Source of the DNA: Pseudomonadota bacterium
GTDB taxonomy: Bacteria > Pseudomonadota > Gammaproteobacteria > Magnimaribacterales > D2472
Assembly: GCA_010024215.1 (NCBI GenBank)
Contig: RGHK01000019.1
Location: 1 to 10,561 of the forward strand
DNA length: 10,561 nt
Direction of reading: 5' to 3'
This document shows, one piece after another, positions 4,417 through 10,561 of this stretch. Each line of letters starts with the position of its first letter. Position 1 is the stretch's first letter. The notes below the pieces were generated by a model. The model was not told the DNA's origin and did not search any database. It saw nothing but the letters and a program-made list of their open reading frames with translations. Position numbers and translations under genes: made by a program.

Positions 4417-6591
4417 ATGGACGTATCACATATTTTAGACCATCTTAATGATCAGCAAAGAGAGGCTGTAACGTCTGAAAAAAAACATCTTATGGTTCTT
4501 GCGGGAGCCGGCTCTGGTAAAACCAGAGTATTGGTACATAAGATCGCATGGGAGGTAGAAGCCTTAAGACGAAACCCCGCGTCAATCATGGCAGTAACTT
4601 TTACTAACAAGGCTGCCCTAGAAATGCGGTCTAGAATTGAAGAATTACTTGAAACTCCAATTATGGATGGCTGGGTCGGTACTTTTCATGGATTAGCTCA
4701 CCGCATGCTAAAACGGTTTCATAAAGAAGCAGGACTAAGCAATAGTTTTACAATTCTTGATTCTGATGACCAGCTAAGAATTATTAAAAGAATCTCAAAA
4801 GAATTAGGTTTTGATGAGTCCCTATGGCCATCTCGTCAAAGTCAATGGCAAATTAATGCATGGAAAGATGAGGGCTTTAGGAGTGACTCGGTAGATGATA
4901 AAGGAGATTATTTTAAAGAAACTATAAACAAGGTTTATAAGGAATATGAAAAGGCATGCTTAAGAGATAATTTAGTTGATTTTGGTGAGCTTTTATTGAG
5001 ATCCTATGAAGTAATAAAAGAAAACAGCTTAGTAAAAGATTTCTTTCATTCAAGATTTAAATCTATTCTCGTTGATGAGTTTCAAGATACGAATACCATT
5101 CAATACAACTGGTTGCTTGAAATAGCTTCTGCAGAAACGTCTATTACTGCTGTCGGAGATGATGATCAATCTATATATGGTTGGAGAGGCGCAAAAGTTG
5201 AAAACGTAGAATCTTTTACAAAAACTTTTGAAGATACCGAAATAGTAAGACTAGAACAGAACTATAGATCTACAAATATTATTCTTGGTGCTGCAAACGC
5301 ATTGATAGAAAATAATGTAGATAGGCTGGGTAAAAATCTTTGGACTGACAAGCTTGAGGGCGAACCAATTATCCTATACCAAGCATACAACGAGCAAGAT
5401 GAAGCTAGATTTGTTGCTGATATTTTAAAAGATTGGATGAACAAGGGTGAGATGTATTCTGATGCCGCCGTCTTATATAGATCAAATGCTCAATCTAGAG
5501 CGCTGGAAGAAGCGCTTTTAAGATCTAGTATTCCCTACAGGATCTATGGTGGCCAGAGATTCTATGAAAGGATGGAAATAAAAAATGCCATAGCATATCT
5601 AAAAATCATATTTAATAATTCAGATAACCCCGCCTTTGAAAGATCAATATCTAATCCTACTAGAGGAGTGGGTGAAAAAACATTGGCTAAAATAAGAAGC
5701 ACCGCAAATAAATATAATATTTCTTATATTAAGGCATCTGCCAAGTTGATAGATGAGGGCTCAATTGGAGGCAGAGGCGGGACTGGTCTGAAGTCTTATC
5801 TTGAGTTTATTGCTCGTTGCAAAGAGTTTATTGAAGAAAATCCATTATCAGATTTAATGGAAGAAATTATTAAAACTTCAGGTTTAAGTGCATTTCATGG
5901 CAAAGAACCAGGTGAAAAAGGTAAGACAAGAGTAGAAAACTTAGAGGAGCTTATTTCTGCTACAACAAATTTTGAACAGAGCGTAAGAGAAGAAAAAACA
6001 TACAAAGAAATTGCAGAAGATTATTTAGACATGATTTCTTTAGATTCGGGTGATAGACAAGCATCTGAACATGATGACGCGGCTCAGCTTATGACTCTGC
6101 ACTCAGCTAAAGGACTCGAATTTAAACTAGTTTTAATTACTGGTTTAGAAGAGACTTTATTTCCACACGGGAGATCAATGGAAAATCCAGCACAGCTTCA
6201 AGAAGAAAGAAGGCTTTGTTATGTTGGTATAACCAGAGCTATGGAAAAGTTATACATAACTTATGCCGAATCAAGAAGACTGCATGGGTCAGATACCTTT
6301 AATCCGCCTTCAAGATTTATAAAAGAAATTCCAAAAGCTTTAATAAATGAAATCAGACCTAGAGCACAAACCCATATCCCTTATAATAGGAAAGATTTTA
6401 AAGAAACAAAGCTTGAGTTTGAAGATGAGATAGGTATCTCACTTGGGCAAAGGGTCTTGCATAAATCTTTCGGAGAAGGAGTAGTATTAAATTATGAAGG
6501 TTCAGGAGATTCAGCAAGAGTACAAATTAATTTTGATCAGGCTGGAACTAAGTGGTTAGTTTTATCTTATGCAAATTTAGAGAAATTATAA
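4417..6591 (+). CDS. uvrD: DNA helicase II (UvrD), superfamily 1A
   Basis: This is a 724-residue ATP-dependent 3'-5' helicase. It removes UvrC and the excised oligonucleotide in nucleotide excision repair, unwinds the nicked strand in MutHLS mismatch repair, and strips RecA filaments. All SF1A motifs are in order: Walker A GAGSGKT (30-36), Ia VTFTNKAALEM (60-70), II VDEFQDTN (219-226), III VGDDDQSIYGWRGA (246-259), IV RLEQNYRS (278-285), then MTLHSAKGLEF and ERRLCYVGITRA near the C-terminal third. The C-terminal Tudor-like segment (GQRVLHKSFGEGVV to WLVLSYANLEKL) is intact. Length and the start MDVSHILDHLND match the enterobacterial protein (720 aa), so the ATG at 4417 is secure despite no Shine-Dalgarno. 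It is the first gene of a chain with dctP, lipB and lipA; its TAA overlaps the next ATG by one base (TAATG). Confidence 0.98.
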   Translation: MDVSHILDHLNDQQREAVTSEKKHLMVLAGAGSGKTRVLVHKIAWEVEALRRNPASIMAVTFTNKAALEMRSRIEELLETPIMDGWVGTFHGLAHRMLKRFHKEAGLSNSFTILDSDDQLRIIKRISKELGFDESLWPSRQSQWQINAWKDEGFRSDSVDDKGDYFKETINKVYKEYEKACLRDNLVDFGELLLRSYEVIKENSLVKDFFHSRFKSILVDEFQDTNTIQYNWLLEIASAETSITAVGDDDQSIYGWRGAKVENVESFTKTFEDTEIVRLEQNYRSTNIILGAANALIENNVDRLGKNLWTDKLEGEPIILYQAYNEQDEARFVADILKDWMNKGEMYSDAAVLYRSNAQSRALEEALLRSSIPYRIYGGQRFYERMEIKNAIAYLKIIFNNSDNPAFERSISNPTRGVGEKTLAKIRSTANKYNISYIKASAKLIDEGSIGGRGGTGLKSYLEFIARCKEFIEENPLSDLMEEIIKTSGLSAFHGKEPGEKGKTRVENLEELISATTNFEQSVREEKTYKEIAEDYLDMISLDSGDRQASEHDDAAQLMTLHSAKGLEFKLVLITGLEETLFPHGRSMENPAQLQEERRLCYVGITRAMEKLYITYAESRRLHGSDTFNPPSRFIKEIPKALINEIRPRAQTHIPYNRKDFKETKLEFEDEIGISLGQRVLHKSFGEGVVLNYEGSGDSARVQINFDQAGTKWLVLSYANLEKL

Positions 6592-7679
6592 TGAAGAAAA
6601 ACGTAGCGTATTTATTAACAATTTTTTTTATAGTCAGTTGTTCAGATAGCGGCAGCACAGAAAGCAACTCAGAAAATGTTGAGCAAAAGAAATATGAGTG
6701 GAGGCTTGTAACATCTTGGCCTAAAAATTATCCAGGGCTTGGCATGGCACCAGAGAGAATAGCAGACCTTGTTGAAGAAATGAGCAACGGTCAAATGAAA
6801 ATAACAGTTTATGGTGCTGGCGAACAAGTGCCGGCTTTTGGAGTTTTTGATGCTGTTTCAAGTGGTTCTCATCAAATGGGTCACAGCGGTGGATATTTTT
6901 GGAAAGGCAAAGTTCCAGCGGCTCAATTTTTTACTAGCGTTCCTTTTGGGTTAACAGCTGACGAAATTAATGCATGGGTAAATAGAGGGGGCGGTTTAGA
7001 ATTATGGAGAGAAATATACGAGCCTTTTAATATCTACCCTATACCTGCAGGAAACACAGGAACCCAAATGTTTGGTTGGTTTAATAAAGAAATAAACTCT
7101 CTTGAGGACATAAAGGGTTTAAAAATGCGTATTCCAGGTATAGGTGGAGAAGTGCTTAAAGAAGCTGGAGGTATTCCAGTTACACTTCCGGGCGGCGAAC
7201 TTTTCACAGCATTACAAACAGGTGTTATAGATGCTACAGAATGGGTCGGTCCTTACAATGATTTAACTTTTGGTTTTCATCAGGCTGCAAAATATTACTA
7301 TTATCCTGGTTGGCATGAGCCAGGACCAATGCTTGAGTTGTTAATAAATATAGATGCATGGAATAGCCTACCAAGACATTTACAAGTAATAATTGAGACA
7401 GCAACCAATGCAGTTAATCAAGACACCCTAGATGAGTATTTAGCTAGAAATAACCAGGCTCTTAACGAATTGATTGAAGTCCATGGTGTTGAATTAAGAA
7501 AATTGCCTGATGATGTTATAGAAGAGTTTAGAGCTATCTCTGAGAAAATCTTAGATGATTTAGCAAAAGAGGATGAGACTATTTCAAAAGTTTATGACTC
7601 GTATTCAAAATTTAAAAATGATGTAACTGAATATCATAAAATTTCAGAAGATGCTTTCGTTGAATCAAGAAATAAGTAG
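6591..7679 (+). CDS. TRAP transporter solute-binding lipoprotein, DctP family, TakP-like (2-oxoacid / mannitol-chloroaromatic subgroup)
   Basis: Extracytoplasmic receptor that delivers an organic acid to a DctQM membrane permease driven by the sodium gradient. The 362-residue protein starts MKKNVAYLLTIFFIVSC, a lipoprotein signal with lipobox IVSC and lipidated Cys17. An in-frame start 39 bases upstream would lie inside uvrD and spoil this signal, so the ATG at 6591 is chosen. The mature domain shows WRLVTSWPKNYPG, YGAGEQVPAF, GNTGTQMFGWF (Gln159), GLKMRIPGIGGEV (Arg180), LPGGELFTALQTGVIDATEWVGPYND (Glu217, Trp218) and YYYYPGWHEPG. These are hallmarks of the subgroup containing TakP of Rhodobacter sphaeroides, which binds pyruvate and other 2-oxoacids with Na+; Gln, Arg, Glu and Trp fall at its ligand positions as I recall them. 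It overlaps uvrD and lipB by one base each. The likely permease is on the opposite strand beyond lipA. Confidence 0.92.
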   Translation: MKKNVAYLLTIFFIVSCSDSGSTESNSENVEQKKYEWRLVTSWPKNYPGLGMAPERIADLVEEMSNGQMKITVYGAGEQVPAFGVFDAVSSGSHQMGHSGGYFWKGKVPAAQFFTSVPFGLTADEINAWVNRGGGLELWREIYEPFNIYPIPAGNTGTQMFGWFNKEINSLEDIKGLKMRIPGIGGEVLKEAGGIPVTLPGGELFTALQTGVIDATEWVGPYNDLTFGFHQAAKYYYYPGWHEPGPMLELLINIDAWNSLPRHLQVIIETATNAVNQDTLDEYLARNNQALNELIEVHGVELRKLPDDVIEEFRAISEKILDDLAKEDETISKVYDSYSKFKNDVTEYHKISEDAFVESRNK

Positions 7680-8281
7680 TGACAGATAATCTATCTTTTA
7701 AATCTTTAGGTCTTTGTGACTACGAGGATTCATTTTTAATGATGAAGTCGCAAATTAAAGAAGAAGATTTCAAAAATGAGATTTGGTTTTTAGAACACCC
7801 GCCTGTATTTACCCTTGGAACAGCAGCTGATAAAAAACATATTTTGGACTCAAAAGGTATTCCAATTTTTCAGTCAGACAGAGGCGGTGAGGTTACTTAT
7901 CATGGACCCGGTCAATTAGTAATTTATTTTTTAATTGATATAAAAAACTCTAATTTAGGACCAAAGTCTTTGGTTAAAACTCTGCAAGAGTTTACTCAAT
8001 CTCTATTAAAAAACTTCTCAATTGAATCAGATTTTATTGAAGGGGCTCCGGGTGTATATGTTGACGGAAAAAAGATTGCATCAATTGGATTAAGAATATC
8101 AAAAGGTAAAAGTTACCATGGAATAAGCATTAATGTTGATATGGACTTAAAACCTTTTACTTATATTAACCCCTGTGGTTATGAGGGCATGCAAGTTACT
8201 CAAATAAAAGATTTTAAAAAAGATGTAACTATTAAAGAGGTTGAACACCTTGCAATTAAACTTTTAGAGCCTATATTTTAG
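7679..8281 (+). CDS. lipB: Octanoyl-[acyl-carrier-protein]:protein N-octanoyltransferase (LipB)
   Basis: LipB moves octanoate from acyl carrier protein to the lipoyl-domain lysine of 2-oxoacid dehydrogenase E2 and glycine cleavage H proteins, the first step of de novo lipoate assembly in the cytoplasm. The 200-residue sequence carries RGGEVTYHGPGQLV (68-81), PGVYVDGKKIASIGLRI with catalytic Lys132, SYHGISINVDMDL (145-157) and NPCGY with catalytic Cys166, all correctly spaced for the family. The start is a GTG at 7679, sharing its G with the dctP stop (TAGTG). The next ATG (7740) would remove the conserved SLGLCDYEDS strand, so GTG is preferred. No clear Shine-Dalgarno is present, which fits translational coupling to dctP. 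lipA follows two bases after the stop. Confidence 0.96.
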   Translation: MTDNLSFKSLGLCDYEDSFLMMKSQIKEEDFKNEIWFLEHPPVFTLGTAADKKHILDSKGIPIFQSDRGGEVTYHGPGQLVIYFLIDIKNSNLGPKSLVKTLQEFTQSLLKNFSIESDFIEGAPGVYVDGKKIASIGLRISKGKSYHGISINVDMDLKPFTYINPCGYEGMQVTQIKDFKKDVTIKEVEHLAIKLLEPIF

Positions 8282-8283
8282 AT

Positions 8284-9246
8284 ATGGAAATTATCCCAAC
8301 AAAGAAAATCGTTAACCGCGATGGGGTGAAGGCTGTTAAAAATGGCCAAAAGGGTAATAAATACTCTCACATTCCTAATTTAAAAAAACCTGAGTGGCTT
8401 AAGGTAAAGGCGCAGTTCAATCCTAATTTTCATAAGATTAAAAATCAGGTTTCAGAAAAAAGACTCAACACTGTTTGTGAGGAAGCTCACTGTCCAAATA
8501 TTTCTGAATGCTGGTCAGCCGGTACAGCAACATTTATGTTGATGGGATCTGTCTGTACAAGAGCATGTAAATTTTGCTCGGTAGATACTGGAAATCCAAA
8601 GGGTTGGCTTGATAAAGATGAGCCATTGAATACTGCTAAAGCAGTACAAATAATGAAATTGAAATATGTGGTTTTAACGTCAGTTAATAGAGATGATTTG
8701 CCAGACGGAGGCGCACAACATTTTGCTGATACCGTTAAGCTTATAAAAGATCTTAATCCTGGTACTGCAGTTGAAGCCCTTACACCAGATTTCAAAGGCC
8801 TATCATCCTCAATAGATACCATCGTAAACTGTGGTTTAGAGGTATTTGCTCAGAACATTGAAACAGTTGAAAGGCTTACTCATCCAGTTAGAGATATTAG
8901 AGCGGGCTATCAACAAACCTTAGACGTTTTAGCTGAATCCAAAAAGATTAATCAAGAAGTTTTAACAAAAACAAGCCTCATTCTTGGCCTTGGTGAAACT
9001 GATGAGGAGATAGAGAAGACCATGGATGATTTAATTGACAATAAAGTTGATATTCTTACCCTTGGCCAATACTTGAGGCCAACACTAAACCATTTGCCTA
9101 TTGAAAGATGGGTTACTCCAGAAGAATTTGAAGCTTATAGAGAAATTGGTCTTAAAAAAGGATTTCTTGAAGTTGTATCTGGACCCATGGTTAGATCAAG
9201 TTACAGAGCTGAAAGAGCATTGGAAAAAAATAACGCTGGCCTATAG
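8284..9246 (+). CDS. lipA: Lipoyl synthase (LipA), radical SAM enzyme
   Basis: LipA inserts two sulfur atoms at C6 and C8 of protein-bound octanoyl groups, completing the lipoyl cofactor after LipB. The 320-residue protein has both [4Fe-4S] sites. The auxiliary cluster that is sacrificed as sulfur donor uses CEEAHCPNISEC (Cys65, Cys70, Cys76), and the radical SAM cluster uses CTRACKFC (Cys91, Cys95, Cys98). Other signatures are TSVNRDDLPDGGA (132-144), VFAQNIETVERL, SLILGLGET and the C-terminal RSSYRAE (304-310), which supplies the serine ligand of the auxiliary cluster. The basic N-terminal extension before PEWLKVK is common. The ATG lies two bases after the lipB stop without its own Shine-Dalgarno, implying coupling. 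The gene ends two bases from the convergent dctM stop, with no terminator between. Confidence 0.98.
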   Translation: MEIIPTKKIVNRDGVKAVKNGQKGNKYSHIPNLKKPEWLKVKAQFNPNFHKIKNQVSEKRLNTVCEEAHCPNISECWSAGTATFMLMGSVCTRACKFCSVDTGNPKGWLDKDEPLNTAKAVQIMKLKYVVLTSVNRDDLPDGGAQHFADTVKLIKDLNPGTAVEALTPDFKGLSSSIDTIVNCGLEVFAQNIETVERLTHPVRDIRAGYQQTLDVLAESKKINQEVLTKTSLILGLGETDEEIEKTMDDLIDNKVDILTLGQYLRPTLNHLPIERWVTPEEFEAYREIGLKKGFLEVVSGPMVRSSYRAERALEKNNAGL

Positions 9247-9248
9247 TT

Positions 9249-10561
9249 TCATAAAACCAAGAAGGGTAAAAATAAAACAGTAATTAATACTAATAACTGT
9301 ATAAAAATAAATGGAATAATGCCTCTATAGATTTCTTTAGTTTGAATCGACTCATCTGCAACGCCCCTCAAGTAAAACAATGAAAAACCGAAGGGGGGTG
9401 TTAAGAAAGAAGTTTGTAGATTAATTGCGAGAAGAATTGCTAACCAAACAGGATCAAAGCCCATCATTAATAAAGGCGGTGCAACTAAAGGAACAATCAC
9501 ATAACAAATTTCAATAAAGTCTAAAATAAAACCAAGCAAGAAAACAAAAATTAAGACAAAAATTAAGGCTGTATATGGTCCGCCTGGAAGCGAGCCAAAT
9601 ACAAGATCAATCAATTCATCTCCGCCGACTCCCCTAAAAATTAAAGAAAAAATTGAAGCACCAATCAGTATCGTGAAGATCATTGTCGATATTATTGCGG
9701 TCTTCTGGCTAGTTTCTTTAATAAAGTCTAGCGAAAACTTGCCATTGATAAGAGCTATTAAGAGAGCACCAGCTGCACCAATTGCAGATGCTTCTGTTGG
9801 TGTAGCAATCCCAGCAATAATAGAACCCAAAACTAAAATAATTAAAAGCAATGGTAAAGCAAGTGTCTTAAGAGTATCTTTGAATGACGCCGAGTTAGCT
9901 TGAGGCTCAAAGATGATATTTGGATTTTTATAGTTTTGATAGATGGTATAAATTAGATATCCAAGACAGATCATGATCCCAGGAACTATCGCGCCAACAA
10001 ATAAATCCCCAACAGTTACAGTCTGTTGAGAAAAAATACCCATGTTATTTTGTGCCCTTTGATATGCATTAGACATAACATCGCCCAAAAGCACTAATGC
10101 AATTGAGGGAGGAATAATTTGCCCGAGAGTGCCGGTTGAGGCAACCAGACCTGATGAGAAGTCTTTTTTATAGCCTTGTTGAATAAGAACTGGCAGAGAC
10201 ATAAGACCCATGGTCACAACTGTTGCACCAACAATTCCAGTGCTTGCAGCCAATAAAGCGCCAACAGCAATTATTGAAATACTCAGACCGCCTCTAATAT
10301 TTTTAAAGGCTAGGGCCATGTTTTCTAGCATTTTTGCAGCAATACCTGATCTTTCAAGAATAGTACCCATAAATATAAATAATGGAACTGCTAACAAGGT
10401 AACATTGTTCATAATTCCAAAGATTCTTAGAGGAATACTTTTCAGAATAGATTCATCAAATAGCCCAAAGGGTATGCATATAAGAGCAAATAAAATAGAT
10501 ACCCCTGACAAAGTAAACGCAACTGGATAACCAAACAAAAGAGCCAAACATATTAAAACTA
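9249..10561 (-). CDS. TRAP transporter large permease subunit, DctM family (N-terminus outside window)
   Basis: Main ion-coupled translocating subunit of a tripartite ATP-independent periplasmic importer in the inner membrane. About 436 codons are visible. The frame stays open to the right edge (VLICLALLFGYPVAFTL), so the TTG at 10547 is not a real start and only a few N-terminal residues are probably missing. The sequence is hydrophobic throughout with roughly 11-12 helices. DctM signatures include the repeated GYPVAF, VPLFIFMGTILERSGIA, STGIVGATVVTMG, GQIIPPSIALVLLGD, IATPTEASAIGAAGALL, and LDFIEICYVIVPLVAPPLL. Near the end, LQTSFLTPPFGFSLFYLRGVA is characteristic of the mannitol/chloroaromatic-type subgroup, the same subgroup as the binding protein at 6591. 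A small DctQ subunit would be expected just upstream, beyond the edge. Confidence 0.95.
   Translation of the reverse strand, partial: VLICLALLFGYPVAFTLSGVSILFALICIPFGLFDESILKSIPLRIFGIMNNVTLLAVPLFIFMGTILERSGIAAKMLENMALAFKNIRGGLSISIIAVGALLAASTGIVGATVVTMGLMSLPVLIQQGYKKDFSSGLVASTGTLGQIIPPSIALVLLGDVMSNAYQRAQNNMGIFSQQTVTVGDLFVGAIVPGIMICLGYLIYTIYQNYKNPNIIFEPQANSASFKDTLKTLALPLLLIILVLGSIIAGIATPTEASAIGAAGALLIALINGKFSLDFIKETSQKTAIISTMIFTILIGASIFSLIFRGVGGDELIDLVFGSLPGGPYTALIFVLIFVFLLGFILDFIEICYVIVPLVAPPLLMMGFDPVWLAILLAINLQTSFLTPPFGFSLFYLRGVADESIQTKEIYRGIIPFIFIQLLVLITVLFLPFLVL

Noticed and set aside
6552..6590. Upstream in-frame ATG for the TRAP binding protein
   Set aside because: It would overlap uvrD by 40 bases and place about 13 extra residues before an already complete lipoprotein signal.
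8487..8822. 111-codon antisense frame inside lipA
   Set aside because: It lies wholly within a strongly conserved gene and its translation resembles no protein I know; the lipA frame explains the codons.
10210..10530. 106-codon plus-strand frame opposite dctM (also 9673-9903)
   Set aside because: This is the usual mirror of a hydrophobic membrane-protein gene; the minus frame carries clear DctM motifs.

Overview
The window is an AT-rich (by eye roughly one third G+C), very tightly packed stretch of bacterial chromosome. It reads as a streamlined marine gammaproteobacterium. UvrD is full length and close to the enterobacterial protein from its first residues (MDVSHILDHLN). A HexR/RpiR-type regulator, a TakP-like TRAP transporter and very short intergenic gaps fit the same picture. 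A SAR86-like lineage is plausible, but that is inference; no rRNA or other phylogenetic marker is present.

Layout. Bases 2-2873 (+): the 3' end of an M20-family amidohydrolase, then a nitronate monooxygenase, two small unrecognised proteins (57 and 64 aa) and a 3-hydroxyisobutyrate dehydrogenase-family oxidoreductase. The last four form a close-set cluster. Bases 2870-4374 (-): read in transcription order, a C-terminally truncated HexR/RpiR-type regulator, a MazG-like pyrophosphohydrolase, a 49-aa basic protein and a 122-aa four-helix membrane protein, all close together or abutting. Bases 4417-9246 (+): uvrD, a TakP-like TRAP solute-binding lipoprotein, lipB and lipA, joined by 1-nt overlaps (TAATG, TAGTG) or a 2-nt gap. 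Bases 9249-10561 (-): most of the TRAP large permease (DctM), convergent with lipA and running off the right edge.

How the genes work together. The binding protein and permease are probably halves of one TRAP importer, split on opposite strands around lipBA. Ligand-site residues in the binding protein resemble the 2-oxoacid protein TakP. An importer for pyruvate-like acids would sit naturally beside lipoyl-cofactor synthesis for 2-oxoacid dehydrogenases; this link is inferred. UvrD is a housekeeping repair helicase. No gene-free stretch exceeds 80 bases. No RNA gene, mobile element, CRISPR array or convincing hairpin terminator was seen.

No clearly new multi-gene system is evident. The items most worth a second look are the truncated regulator heading the MazG gene set, the split TRAP transporter with its lipoprotein receptor, and three small proteins, two of them under 60 codons.
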